A model generated the notes under the pieces. The model searched no databases. It worked only from the letters and a program-made list of their open reading frames with translations, and had not been told where the DNA came from. A stretch of DNA of 64,000 nt from Ruminococcaceae bacterium UBA3323. GTDB taxonomy: Bacteria > Bacillota > Clostridia > Oscillospirales > Acutalibacteraceae. The stretch's first letter is position 1. Each line of letters starts with the position of its first letter. Below are positions 35,744 through 44,667 of the stretch, one piece after another. The position numbers and the translations under genes were made by a program. The stretch covers positions 9,017 to 73,016 of the forward strand of contig DESD01000016.1 of the NCBI GenBank assembly GCA_002361935.1, given 5' to 3'.

Positions 35744-35762
35744 GGGCGGATACAATCCGCCC
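35744..35762 (-). terminator. Terminator of uxuA-uxuB
   Basis: GGGCGGA, loop, TCCGCCC, then GTTTTTG on the - strand, 20 bases past the uxuB stop. Confidence 0.85.
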
Positions 35763-35781
35763 ATGCAAATAAATCTGATTT

Positions 35782-36630
35782 TTATACACCGGAATATGCA
35801 CTGAAGCCGCCGTCAACCGGAATACTTACGCCCGTGATAAAGCCGCTGTATTCCTCATCGCAGAGGAACAGAAGCGTTCCGTCCAGCTCTTCTGCTTCGC
35901 CGAAGCGGTTCATAGGCGTTGCCGCAAGGATCTTTTTTGTTCGTTCCGTCGGCGTACCATCCTCATTCCAAAGAAGTGTTTTATTTTGATTGGTTGAGAA
36001 AAATCCCGGAGCAATCGCATTAACACGAATCCCGACAGGTGCAAAATGAGTAGCCATCCATTCCGTAAAATTCTTAACGGCTGCCTTTGCTGCCGAATAA
36101 GCAGGAATTCTGGTCAGCGGCCTGTAAGCGTTCATAGATGTAACCATAACAATGCAGGCGTTTTCCTTTTCAACCATATCACTGGCAAAAACCTGGGTAG
36201 GAATAAGTGTGCCGAGAAAATTAAGGTTGAATACAAAGCTGATTCCCGCCGGATCAAGATCAAAGAAAGTCTTTACATTCTCATCCTTCTGAATAAGATC
36301 AATCTTTTCAAGCGTATCCTTCGTAGTAGTGCCCTTCGGATTGTTTCCGCCGGCTCCGTTCAAAAGAATATCGCAGGTACCAAGCTTTTCAGCAACAACA
36401 TTTCTTGCATTCTGCATGGAATCCAATTCCAGAACATTGCAGGCAACAGCAATTGCCGTGCCGCCGTCTGCATTAATCTCATCAGCACATTTCTGCGCTG
36501 CAGCTTCATTTAAATCAAGAACGGCAACCTTGCATCCCTGCTTTGCAAGCGTTTTTGCAAATGCGCCGCAAATAACACCGCCGCCGCCGGTTACAACAGC
36601 AACCCGTCCGTTTAAGTTTTCGTGTTTCAT
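35782..36630 (-). CDS. uxuB: SDR-type D-mannonate oxidoreductase (fructuronate reductase)
   Basis: The 282-residue short-chain dehydrogenase has the NAD(P) motif VTGGGGVICGAFA, NGAGGN, and the catalytic Tyr-Lys pair YSAAKAAVKNF with an upstream Ser in MVTSMNAY. It lies one base after uxuA and resembles Bacillus YjmF, the SDR-type enzyme that interconverts fructuronate and mannonate. The assignment rests on family resemblance plus position. I chose ATG 36630 after AAAGGA; an upstream start would overlap uxuA. Confidence 0.88.
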   Translation of the reverse strand: MKHENLNGRVAVVTGGGGVICGAFAKTLAKQGCKVAVLDLNEAAAQKCADEINADGGTAIAVACNVLELDSMQNARNVVAEKLGTCDILLNGAGGNNPKGTTTKDTLEKIDLIQKDENVKTFFDLDPAGISFVFNLNFLGTLIPTQVFASDMVEKENACIVMVTSMNAYRPLTRIPAYSAAKAAVKNFTEWMATHFAPVGIRVNAIAPGFFSTNQNKTLLWNEDGTPTERTKKILAATPMNRFGEAEELDGTLLFLCDEEYSGFITGVSIPVDGGFSAYSGV

Positions 36631-36631
36631 T

Positions 36632-37708
36632 TTATGATTCCTTTCTGCTTTTTTCAACTGCTTCCCACAGGCCGTTCAGATAGCTTACACCAAGTGCCCT
36701 GTCGTAAAGGCCGTAACCCGGTCTTGCAACTTCACCCCATATCATTCTGCCGTGGTCAGGACGGATATAGCCGTCAAAGCCAACCTCCTGAAGCGCCTTA
36801 ACAATTTCATACATATCAAGTGAGCCTGCGCTGCTTTCATGAGAGGTTTCATTAAACCATTGATTATTAATGGAAACATTGCGAAGATGTGCAAAATAAA
36901 TTCTGTTTGAAATAACCGGGTCTTTGATGATATCAACCATATTGTTATTCGGGCTTGCACCGAGTGAGCCTGTGCAAAGTGTAATGCCATTATATTTATT
37001 ATCAACCATTGTTAAAAGCTTCTTAATGGCTTCTTTGCCCGTAATAATACGGGGAAGTCCGAAAATGCTCCACGGCGGATCATCCGGATGAATTGCCATT
37101 TTAACATCGCATTCCTCGCAAACAGGCATAATAGCTTCAAGGAAATATTTTAAATTTTTCCACAAATCATCTGCCGTTACACCTTTATATTTTTCAAAAA
37201 GCTCTTTGATTTCTCCCATTCGTTCCGTTTCCCATCCGGGCATCGCATAGCCGTTTGAATTGCTGTCTATCTCTCGGAACATATCCTCGGGAGATTTCCC
37301 CTCTACCTGCTTTCCGTCATAGCAAAGGCAGGTTGAACCATCGGGAAGCGGCATATAAAGATCTGTTCGTGTCCAGTCAAATACCGGCATAAAATTATAA
37401 CAGATACATTTAACGCCAACCTTTGAAAGATTTCTTATTGAGGTTTTATAATTTTCAATAAGTCTGTCCCTTGCAGGCAAACCAAGTTTAATATCCTCAT
37501 GCACATTAACGCTTTCTATACATTCCATGGAAAGACCTGCGGCTGTAATTTCATCATACATTTTCTGAACTCTGTCCATTGTCCAGGCTTCGCCTGCAGG
37601 CAAATCATGCAGCGCAGGAACAACGCCGACTACATTCGGAATCTGCCTGATTTGCTCAAGACTGACAGTATCAAGCTCTTTTCCGAACCAACGAAAAGTC
37701 ATCTGCAT
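36632..37708 (-). CDS. uxuA: Mannonate dehydratase
   Basis: The 358-residue TIM-barrel enzyme converts D-mannonate to 2-keto-3-deoxygluconate in glucuronate degradation. Family sequence includes MTFRWFG at the N terminus, CYNFMPVFDWTRTDL, AIHPDDPPW with metal-binding His/Asp, LCTGSLG, FAHLRN and IRPDHGRM. Length is normal. The ATG follows AGGAGGT. It is the first gene of uxuA-uxuB; no transporter, uronate isomerase or kdgK/kdgA is in the window. Confidence 0.94.
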   Translation of the reverse strand: MQMTFRWFGKELDTVSLEQIRQIPNVVGVVPALHDLPAGEAWTMDRVQKMYDEITAAGLSMECIESVNVHEDIKLGLPARDRLIENYKTSIRNLSKVGVKCICYNFMPVFDWTRTDLYMPLPDGSTCLCYDGKQVEGKSPEDMFREIDSNSNGYAMPGWETERMGEIKELFEKYKGVTADDLWKNLKYFLEAIMPVCEECDVKMAIHPDDPPWSIFGLPRIITGKEAIKKLLTMVDNKYNGITLCTGSLGASPNNNMVDIIKDPVISNRIYFAHLRNVSINNQWFNETSHESSAGSLDMYEIVKALQEVGFDGYIRPDHGRMIWGEVARPGYGLYDRALGVSYLNGLWEAVEKSRKES

Positions 37709-37737
37709 ATATTTCTACCTCCTGTTTTTTCCATTTC

Positions 37738-37765
37738 ATTTTATCATATATAAAAATTTTTTCAA
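37738..37765 (-). promoter_or_regulatory. Probable promoter of uxuA
   Basis: On the - strand, TTGAAA (37760-37765), 16-nt spacer, TAAAAT (37738-37743). A perfect AT-rich palindrome GAAAAAATTTTTTC (37772-37785) lies just upstream. Confidence 0.45.
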
Positions 37766-37848
37766 CACAAAGAAAAAATTTTTTCGGCAGAATTAATCAT
37801 TTGTTTAGGAAATGAAGTGTAATCCGAACCTTCCCATTGACTACAGAA

Positions 37849-39024
37849 CTATTTGCCGAACAGAAGCTCCGTTTCCCTGCCGATATCCTGAATACACTTG
37901 TATTTTCCCGTAATTGTGCATCCATTCTCTTTCATATCAATGTTGATATCCTCTGACAGAATTTCGCATTCTCCAAGCTCATCCTTTTTCTTTTTTTCCA
38001 GCTCTGATTTTGCAAGTGCCTCAAGCTCGGCATCGCTTATTGAAACCGTTTGCGTTTCAAAATAATCACAGTGATTTTTTATAATGCCTATCGGCAGACG
38101 ATATTCATTTACAGCTAAATATTTTTTTTCAACTTCCTCTATAGTATTTCCCGCATCCTTCTGAAAATAAAGCGGAATTTCGAAACCGAAAATAAAAAGA
38201 GAATTATAATCCTTGCTGTAGGTTGAAATCTTTTCATCCTGATTTCTGTTTACATGAATTGAAATTTCATCATTAACCTCCGCCAACACGCTTCCGTATG
38301 CATGGGTATAATGGTTTTTTTTATCAACCTCGCTTTCACGTACTCCCGAAATAAGCAAATCACCTGCGGTTACCGCCTCCCCCTCCTGTACTGCTGCCCA
38401 GCCTCCGAGCACCTCAAGGCGAACAATTACGCCGTCCTTGGCAGCCTTGACATTTGTTGCTTTCTTATTATCAACAAGCTTTGGTTTATTTACCGTTTCA
38501 TTAATTTCAATAGAAGCAGTTGATCCTATTTTGTTAATGGATATCCATGCAACATCCTCAAAATCCGCCATTATTGCAATTTCAAGCTGTTCCTTGTCAA
38601 CAAGATCCCAGCGCGTTCCTATCTTAAATCCGTTTTTTGCAAGATAATCAACTATTTTAACCTCCGTAACCCTGTCGTTTCCCGAAACAGTTATATTCCA
38701 GACAAATCCGCCCATAAAGGAAACAAAAAAAACAAAATAAAGAATTCCGACAAAAAAACCCCACCTGTTATTCAATGGAGACAAAAGGAAGGGAAAGCCC
38801 TTTCGTTTAAATATTTTAACCCTTCCTCCGTGTAAAAAAGCAATTTTATGAAGTGCCTTGTATGTTTTTATTTTGGCTTCTGCCGTCAGCATATCATTTT
38901 TAACACATATATTTTTCAAATACATTCCCTGTGCATAGCAATCGTTTATAAAATCCTCTTTAAAGCCGCCTGTATAGCTGAATTTAACATATCCTAAAAG
39001 CCACCTGAAAAATCTAATCAGCAT
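37849..39024 (-). CDS. yqfD: Sporulation protein YqfD
   Basis: The 391-residue membrane protein has a cytoplasmic N terminus, a membrane helix near 90-112 (FFVGILYFVFFVSFMGGFV), and a large extracytoplasmic domain with VSGNDRVTEVKIVDYL and KDGVIVRLEVLGGWAAVQEGEAV. In Bacillus subtilis YqfD is made in the mother cell under SigmaE and is needed for engulfment-stage morphology. Length is normal. It overlaps yqfC by 11 bases. The phoH and ybeY genes that often follow are not here. Confidence 0.93.
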   Translation of the reverse strand: MLIRFFRWLLGYVKFSYTGGFKEDFINDCYAQGMYLKNICVKNDMLTAEAKIKTYKALHKIAFLHGGRVKIFKRKGFPFLLSPLNNRWGFFVGILYFVFFVSFMGGFVWNITVSGNDRVTEVKIVDYLAKNGFKIGTRWDLVDKEQLEIAIMADFEDVAWISINKIGSTASIEINETVNKPKLVDNKKATNVKAAKDGVIVRLEVLGGWAAVQEGEAVTAGDLLISGVRESEVDKKNHYTHAYGSVLAEVNDEISIHVNRNQDEKISTYSKDYNSLFIFGFEIPLYFQKDAGNTIEEVEKKYLAVNEYRLPIGIIKNHCDYFETQTVSISDAELEALAKSELEKKKKDELGECEILSEDINIDMKENGCTITGKYKCIQDIGRETELLFGK

Positions 39025-39280
39025 CCGAAAACTCCACGCTTAAAATCGTTCCCTGAACAACGGCGCCCTCTGTAGTCAGTGAATTGATATGCAGATCATA
39101 GCCCAAAAAGGTAACGGCTCTTTTGCCGATATTCAGTTTTATTCTGTCTGATGAATATTCAAGGATGGATTTCAAGCCGTCTACAACACACTCAAAATTG
39201 CCTATAATTTCAAGATGCGGCTCACCTGTATAATACTCAATCGGGAAATCCGTAAGCTCCCGCAAGGATATTTTTCTCAT
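39014..39280 (-). CDS. yqfC: Sporulation protein YqfC (YabP/YqfC family)
   Basis: The 88-residue protein has the YabP/YqfC pattern: EIIGNFECVVDGLKSILEYS, then FLGYDLHINSLTTEGAVVQG. It is usually under SigmaE control and co-transcribed with yqfD. Its start is only 40 bases from the divergent ylbJ start. SD GGTGA. Confidence 0.92.
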   Translation of the reverse strand: MRKISLRELTDFPIEYYTGEPHLEIIGNFECVVDGLKSILEYSSDRIKLNIGKRAVTFLGYDLHINSLTTEGAVVQGTILSVEFSDAD

Positions 39281-39320
39281 AAAATCACCATTAATTTATA
39301 TGATTTATATAGGTGATAAT

Positions 39321-40343
39321 ATGAAGATAAAAAAAGATTTCATCATGCTTTTATTCCTGCTTTCGGCAGCAATCCTTCTGATAGCTTTTTCATCGAGCGC
39401 AAAAAGCGGTGCACTTAACGGACTGGAAATGGCAGGCAGGATTGTCATCCCATCCCTTTTACCGCTTTTGATTATTTTTAATCTGATTGCCAATGCCGAA
39501 ACAAAAAATATAATAGAAAAGATATTGGCTCCGTTTACGGAAAAAATCCTTCGGCTGCCCAGAAGCACAGGGAGCACAATTTTCTTCGGCCTGATCGGCG
39601 GATATCCAACAGGTGCGCTGTTAACGGAAAATCTGTATGATCATGCGGATATTGACAAAGAAACGGCAAAAAGGCTTTTAAGATTCAACGTAAACGGCGG
39701 AGCAGCGTTTATTATTACGGCAACGGGAACTGCCGTTTTAAAAAGCCAAAAGGCTGGAATCATTCTTTTTGTTTCAACAACTGCTTCCGCACTCCTTATT
39801 GCATTTTTATCTTCTTTTCATTACAAAAAAATCAAGTATCCGGATTCCGGCCGCTTTGCCATGCCCCTTGGCGAAGCCCTAAACAAAAGCACCGAAAGCT
39901 CCGTTCGGGCCGTGCTGAACATTGCAGCGTATATTGTTTTGTTTTCTGCAGTCAGCAATATCCTGACCATACCGCAGCCGCTGGTACCTGTTTTTGAAAT
40001 AACAAACGGAATCGTTGAATACTCCGGCTTTTTTACATTGCCCGAGCTTGCGGGGCTTTTATCATTTGCAGGATTGTGCATCCATTTTCAGCTTTTATCC
40101 ATAATAAAAAAAGTGGGAATGAACTATTTTGATTTTTTTGTATGGCGGATTATTCATTCCCTTATATCCTACGGAATATGCTTTTTGCTTTTACAGGCAT
40201 TTCCGTCAGAAGCCGCCGTTTTTTCAAATCTGGCAGATGTAACGGCTGAGCCGATAAGTGTTAACTCTGCTCTTTCGGTTCTTATGATATTGGGTTGTGC
40301 CGTAATTATACTGGATATCGAAAGCAGAAAAAGAAAAATTTAA
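39321..40343 (+). CDS. ylbJ: Sporulation integral membrane protein YlbJ
   Basis: The 340-residue polytopic protein has eight or so hydrophobic segments and the nucleoside-recognition (Gate) pattern IPSLLPLLIIFNL, GLIGGYPTGA, and RLLRFNVNGGAAFIIT. In Bacillus subtilis YlbJ is a SigmaE-dependent protein needed for heat-resistant spores. I chose ATG 39321 after AGGTGA; a start at 39300 would contain the ribosome binding site. It is divergent from yqfC-yqfD, so sporulation genes are grouped here. Confidence 0.9.
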   Translation: MKIKKDFIMLLFLLSAAILLIAFSSSAKSGALNGLEMAGRIVIPSLLPLLIIFNLIANAETKNIIEKILAPFTEKILRLPRSTGSTIFFGLIGGYPTGALLTENLYDHADIDKETAKRLLRFNVNGGAAFIITATGTAVLKSQKAGIILFVSTTASALLIAFLSSFHYKKIKYPDSGRFAMPLGEALNKSTESSVRAVLNIAAYIVLFSAVSNILTIPQPLVPVFEITNGIVEYSGFFTLPELAGLLSFAGLCIHFQLLSIIKKVGMNYFDFFVWRIIHSLISYGICFLLLQAFPSEAAVFSNLADVTAEPISVNSALSVLMILGCAVIILDIESRKRKI

Positions 40344-40495
40344 CTGTTTTCGGTAATTTTCAACAAAAAAATTTAAAAAATTTATATGCAATAAGCAAAA
40401 AATTTTATGTTTTTTTTATGGATTTATACTAAATATTAATATATAATATGAGGCGTACGGAAATTCGTATAATATACATAGAAATGAGGACAAAA

Positions 40496-40999
40496 ATGGA
40501 AACTCTTGCATTTGAAGGTACTCTTGAACAGGAGAAAGAGCTTAAGGCCGTTTTCAAAAAATACGAAAATGTTCCGGGAAGACTTATGCCTGTACTTCAG
40601 GACGCACAAGGTATTTACGGTTATCTTCCGATAGAGGTTCAGCAGATGATTGCGGACGCACTTGAAATATCCCTTTCCGAGGTTTACGGCGTTGCAACTT
40701 TTTACAGCCAGTTCAGTCTTACTCCAAAGGGTCAGAATCAGATTTCGGTTTGCCTTGGTACTGCTTGCTATGTTAAAGGCGCAGACAAGGTGCTTGAGGA
40801 AATCGAAGACCAGCTTGGAATTAAGGCAGGAGAATGCACGGCAGACAGAAAATTCAGCATAGATACATGCAGATGTGTTGGTGCCTGCGGACTTGCCCCT
40901 GTTATTATGGTAAATGACAAGGTTTACGGCAAGGTTACTCCCGATCAGGTAAAAACAATTCTTGATGAATACAGAAATAAGGAAGAAGGTGCTGAATAA
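40496..40999 (+). CDS. hydC: [FeFe]-hydrogenase subunit HydC / NuoE-like thioredoxin-fold [2Fe-2S] protein
   Basis: The 167-residue subunit has the NuoE pattern LMPVLQDAQGIYGYLP, VYGVATFYSQF, and four [2Fe-2S] ligands (CLGTACYV and CRCVGACG). It passes electrons within the trimeric hydrogenase. I chose ATG 40496 after TGAGGA; a frame open further upstream to 40448 lacks a ribosome binding site. The stop overlaps the hydB start (TAATG). The upstream region (40344-40495) is very AT-rich with TATAAT-like boxes at 40442 and 40468. Confidence 0.92.
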   Translation: METLAFEGTLEQEKELKAVFKKYENVPGRLMPVLQDAQGIYGYLPIEVQQMIADALEISLSEVYGVATFYSQFSLTPKGQNQISVCLGTACYVKGADKVLEEIEDQLGIKAGECTADRKFSIDTCRCVGACGLAPVIMVNDKVYGKVTPDQVKTILDEYRNKEEGAE

Positions 41000-42891
41000 T
41001 GACAATAGAAGAACTTAAAAAGATAAAAGAAGAAAATCTTGATATTGTTAAGGTCCGCCGACTTGTTGCCGAAGAGGGTGTAAAGCTTGCAAAAAATACT
41101 GCTTACAGAAAGCAGGTGCTTGTTTGCGGAGGAACAGGATGCACCTCTTCCAGCTCAATGCTTGTTATTGAAGCACTTGAAAAAGAGCTTGAAGAAAAGG
41201 GTCTTGATGATATTCTTGTTGTCAAAACAGGTTGCTTCGGCCTTTGTGCTTTAGGTCCGATTATGATTGTTTATCCCGAAGGTTCATTTTACAGTCAGGT
41301 AACAGCAGCTGAGGTGCCTGAAATCGTTGCAGGTCATCTTGTTGAAGGCGGAGAGCCTGTTAAAAAATATCTTTACTCGGAAACAGTTCACGAGGACGGC
41401 TCAACCATTCCTCTTTCCGAAACTGCATTCTACAAGAAGCAGATGAGAATCACACTTCGCAACTGCGGTGTGATTGATCCTGAAAATATAAAAGAGGCTA
41501 TTGCTTCCGATGCTTACTTTGCTCTGGAAAAGGTGCTTACTACAATGAAGCCGCAGGATGTTATTGATGAGCTTCTTGCAGCAGGCCTTAGAGGAAGAGG
41601 CGGTGCAGGCTTCCCTACAGGACGCAAATGGGCTTTTGCAATGGCACAGGAAAACGACACAAAGTATGTTTGCTGTAATGCCGATGAAGGCGACCCGGGC
41701 GCATTTATGGACCGTTCAGTTTTAGAGGGTGACCCTCACGCTGTTATCGAAGCAATGGCTATTGCAGGTTACACAATCGGATCAAGCCAGGGCTATGTTT
41801 ATGTTCGTGCCGAATATCCTATTGCCGTTCAAAGACTTCAGATTGCTATTGAGCAGGCAAGAGAATACGGCTTGCTCGGCGAAAACATTTTCGGCACAGG
41901 CTTTAACTTTGATATAGACATCAGACTTGGTGCAGGTGCATTCGTCTGCGGTGAAGAAACTGCACTTATGACATCCATTGAAGGTCACAGAGGCGAGCCG
42001 CGTCCGCGTCCTCCGTTCCCTGCAATCAAGGGACTCTTCGGAAAGCCAACCATATTAAACAATGTTGAAACATACGCAAACATTGCACCGATTATTCTGA
42101 AAGGTTCCGAATGGTATTCTACTATCGGAACAGAGGGATCAAAGGGAACAAAGGTATTTGCACTCGGCGGTAAAATCAATAACGTTGGCCTTGTTGAAGT
42201 GCCTATGGGAACAACAATCCGTGAAATTGTTGAGGAAATCGGCGGCGGAATTCCGAACGGAAAGAAATTCAAGGCTGCCCAGACAGGCGGACCTTCAGGC
42301 GGTTGTATCAGTGCTGAATATCTTGATGTGCCGATTGATTATGACAACCTTATTCAGATTGGCTCTATGATGGGTTCAGGCGGTATGATTATCCTTGACG
42401 AAGATACCTGTATGGTTGACATCTCAAAATTCTATCTTGAATTCACAGTTGATGAAAGCTGCGGTAAATGCACACCTTGCCGTATCGGAACAAAGAAGCT
42501 TCTTGATTATCTTACCAAGATAACAGAAGGCAAGGGCGAAATGGAAGACCTTGATAAAATTCAGGAACTTGCAAATCATATGAAGAGCTCTTCACTTTGT
42601 GCATTAGGTCAAACGGCGGCTAACCCGATTCTTTCAACAATGAACGCCTTCGGCGATGAGTATCTTGCCCATATTAAGGACAAGAAGTGCCCTGCAGGCG
42701 TTTGCAAAGCTCTTTTATCCTTTACGATTGATGCTGATAAGTGCCGCGGATGTACACTTTGCGCAAGAAACTGCCCTGTAAGTGCAATAAGCGGTAAGGT
42801 TAAAGAGCCTCATACAATTGATCCTGAAAAATGTATTAAATGCGGACTTTGCATAAGCAACTGTCACTTTAATGCGATTGAAAAGAGATAA
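40999..42891 (+). CDS. hydB: [FeFe]-hydrogenase subunit HydB / NuoF-like NADH-binding flavoprotein
   Basis: The 630-residue subunit contains an N-terminal thioredoxin-like [2Fe-2S] domain (CGGTGCTSSS, CFGLCALGP), and the NuoF core with the NADH/FMN sites GLRGRGGAGFPTGRKW and ADEGDPGAFMDR. The SLBB region follows, then the [4Fe-4S] site SCGKCTPCRIG, and two C-terminal ferredoxin [4Fe-4S] clusters (CRGCTLCARNCP, CIKCGLCISNCH). It oxidises or reduces NAD and exchanges electrons with ferredoxin. Length and order match HydB of electron-bifurcating hydrogenases. Confidence 0.95.
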   Translation: MTIEELKKIKEENLDIVKVRRLVAEEGVKLAKNTAYRKQVLVCGGTGCTSSSSMLVIEALEKELEEKGLDDILVVKTGCFGLCALGPIMIVYPEGSFYSQVTAAEVPEIVAGHLVEGGEPVKKYLYSETVHEDGSTIPLSETAFYKKQMRITLRNCGVIDPENIKEAIASDAYFALEKVLTTMKPQDVIDELLAAGLRGRGGAGFPTGRKWAFAMAQENDTKYVCCNADEGDPGAFMDRSVLEGDPHAVIEAMAIAGYTIGSSQGYVYVRAEYPIAVQRLQIAIEQAREYGLLGENIFGTGFNFDIDIRLGAGAFVCGEETALMTSIEGHRGEPRPRPPFPAIKGLFGKPTILNNVETYANIAPIILKGSEWYSTIGTEGSKGTKVFALGGKINNVGLVEVPMGTTIREIVEEIGGGIPNGKKFKAAQTGGPSGGCISAEYLDVPIDYDNLIQIGSMMGSGGMIILDEDTCMVDISKFYLEFTVDESCGKCTPCRIGTKKLLDYLTKITEGKGEMEDLDKIQELANHMKSSSLCALGQTAANPILSTMNAFGDEYLAHIKDKKCPAGVCKALLSFTIDADKCRGCTLCARNCPVSAISGKVKEPHTIDPEKCIKCGLCISNCHFNAIEKR

Positions 42892-42906
42892 GGAGGGAAA
42901 ATAATA

Positions 42907-44622
42907 ATGGTAAATCTTAAAATTAACGGTATTCCCGTTCAGGCAGAAGAGGGCACCACTATTATTGAGGCTGCAAGACAGGCTCATATTGACATTCCGT
43001 CTCTCTGCTATCTTAAAGATATAAACTGCATCGGCTCCTGCCGTGTCTGCGTTGTTGAAGTAAAGGGTGCAAGAGGTTTGGTGGCTTCCTGTATTTACCC
43101 TGTTTCCGAAGGACTTGAGGTATGGACAAACACACCGCAGGTTCGTCAGTCAAGACGCACAACACTTGAGCTTCTGCTTTCAGAGCACCACAAAAAATGT
43201 CTTTCCTGTGTTCGTTCAAGCAGATGTGAACTGCAGAAGCTTTGTAAGGATTATGGTGTTGACGAAGACCGCTTCCCATCAACAGAGGATTTGCAGCCTG
43301 TTGACACAACATCCCCTTACATAATCAGAGATAATAATAAATGTATTCACTGTATGCGCTGTGTTGCTGCATGTGAGCATCAGAATATCAGCGTTATCGG
43401 TCCACGTCAGAGAGGTCATAAAAAGACTATTGGCTGTGCATTTGACAAGCCGCTTGATCAGTGTGCCTGTGTCGGCTGCGGTCAGTGCGTTGTTTCCTGC
43501 CCTGTCGGCGCACTTTATGAGAAGAACAATGTTGCTGATGTTTGGGCTACAATAGGAAATCCCGATAAAAAGGTTGTTTTCTTTACTGCTCCGGCAATCC
43601 GTGCAACCCTTGGCGAAGAATTTGATATGCCGATCGGAACGAATGTTGAAAAGAAGCTTCCGGGCGCAATCAGAAGACTTGGCGCAGATGCTGTTTTTGA
43701 TATGGACGTTACAGCAGACCTTACAATTCTTGAAGAAGCAGCAGAGCTTGTTGACAGAATTAAGACGGGCAAGCCGCTTCCGATGTTTACATCCTGCTGC
43801 CCGGGATGGGTTAAGTTTGCAGAGCATTATTATCCTGAGCTTCTGCCGAATCTTTCAACCTGCAAATCTCCTCAGCAGATGTTCGGCGCTCTTCTCAAAA
43901 CATATTACTGTGAGAAAAACGGAATCAATCCGGAAGATTTATATGTTGTTTCCGTAATCCCATGTACTGCAAAGAAATTTGAGGTTATCAGAGAGGAAAT
44001 GGCAGGCACAGTGGATGTTGCTCTTACAACCCGTGAGCTTGGCCAGATGATTCAGGGGGCAGGTATCAATTTTGAAAGCCTTCCTGATGAAGAATTTGAT
44101 GCTCCGTTTGAGGTTGCTTCGGGCGCAGGCGCTATCTTCGGTGCAACTGGCGGTGTTATGGAGGCTGCTCTTCGTACTGCAGCTAATATGCTTGACGGCG
44201 AATTCTCTGCTACAGACTTTGAAGAGGTAAGAGGAATAGACGGTATAAGAGAAGCCACCTATAATGTTGCAGGCAATGAAATTAAGGTTGCCGTTACAAG
44301 CGGACTTGCAAATGCAACAAAGCTTTGCGATATGGTTAAAAACGGCGAAGCACCTTATCAGTTTATTGAGATTATGGCGTGCCCGGGCGGTTGTATCAAC
44401 GGCGGCGGTCAGCCTGTTCAGAAGGATGCCACACGAAATACTGTTGATATAAAGAGCCTGCGTGCTAAGGCACTTTATGATCTTGATGCTTCCATGGAGC
44501 TTCGCAAATCCCATGAATCCCCTGTTATCAAAATGATTTATGATGAATATTTCGGAGAACCAAACAGTGAAAAGGCTCACCATATTCTTCATACAACATA
44601 TACCCCAAGAAGCAGGTATTAA
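42907..44622 (+). CDS. hydA: [FeFe]-hydrogenase catalytic subunit HydA (NADH-dependent type)
   Basis: The 571-residue subunit has an N-terminal [2Fe-2S] domain (CYLKDINCIGSCRVC), the His-Cys3 [4Fe-4S] motif (HHKKCLSCVRSSRCELQ), two ferredoxin clusters (CIHCMRCVAAC, CVGCGQCVVSCP), and the H-cluster motifs TSCCPGW, PCTAKKFE and CPGGCINGGGQP. It makes or uses H2. It lacks the extra C-terminal [2Fe-2S] domain of the Thermotoga enzyme. With HydB and HydC it forms the group A3 trimer; the maturation genes hydE, hydF and hydG are not in the window. SD AGGAGG. Confidence 0.96.
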   Translation: MVNLKINGIPVQAEEGTTIIEAARQAHIDIPSLCYLKDINCIGSCRVCVVEVKGARGLVASCIYPVSEGLEVWTNTPQVRQSRRTTLELLLSEHHKKCLSCVRSSRCELQKLCKDYGVDEDRFPSTEDLQPVDTTSPYIIRDNNKCIHCMRCVAACEHQNISVIGPRQRGHKKTIGCAFDKPLDQCACVGCGQCVVSCPVGALYEKNNVADVWATIGNPDKKVVFFTAPAIRATLGEEFDMPIGTNVEKKLPGAIRRLGADAVFDMDVTADLTILEEAAELVDRIKTGKPLPMFTSCCPGWVKFAEHYYPELLPNLSTCKSPQQMFGALLKTYYCEKNGINPEDLYVVSVIPCTAKKFEVIREEMAGTVDVALTTRELGQMIQGAGINFESLPDEEFDAPFEVASGAGAIFGATGGVMEAALRTAANMLDGEFSATDFEEVRGIDGIREATYNVAGNEIKVAVTSGLANATKLCDMVKNGEAPYQFIEIMACPGGCINGGGQPVQKDATRNTVDIKSLRAKALYDLDASMELRKSHESPVIKMIYDEYFGEPNSEKAHHILHTTYTPRSRY

Positions 44623-44635
44623 TAAAATATAACAG

Positions 44636-44667
44636 CACCCGACACAGTTAAACTGTATCGGGTGTTT
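44636..44667 (+). terminator. Terminator of the hydCBA operon
   Basis: CACCCGACACAGTT pairs with AACTGTATCGGGTG (one mismatch), followed by TTTCTTT. It overlaps the 3' end of the convergent kinase-like gene. Confidence 0.85.
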
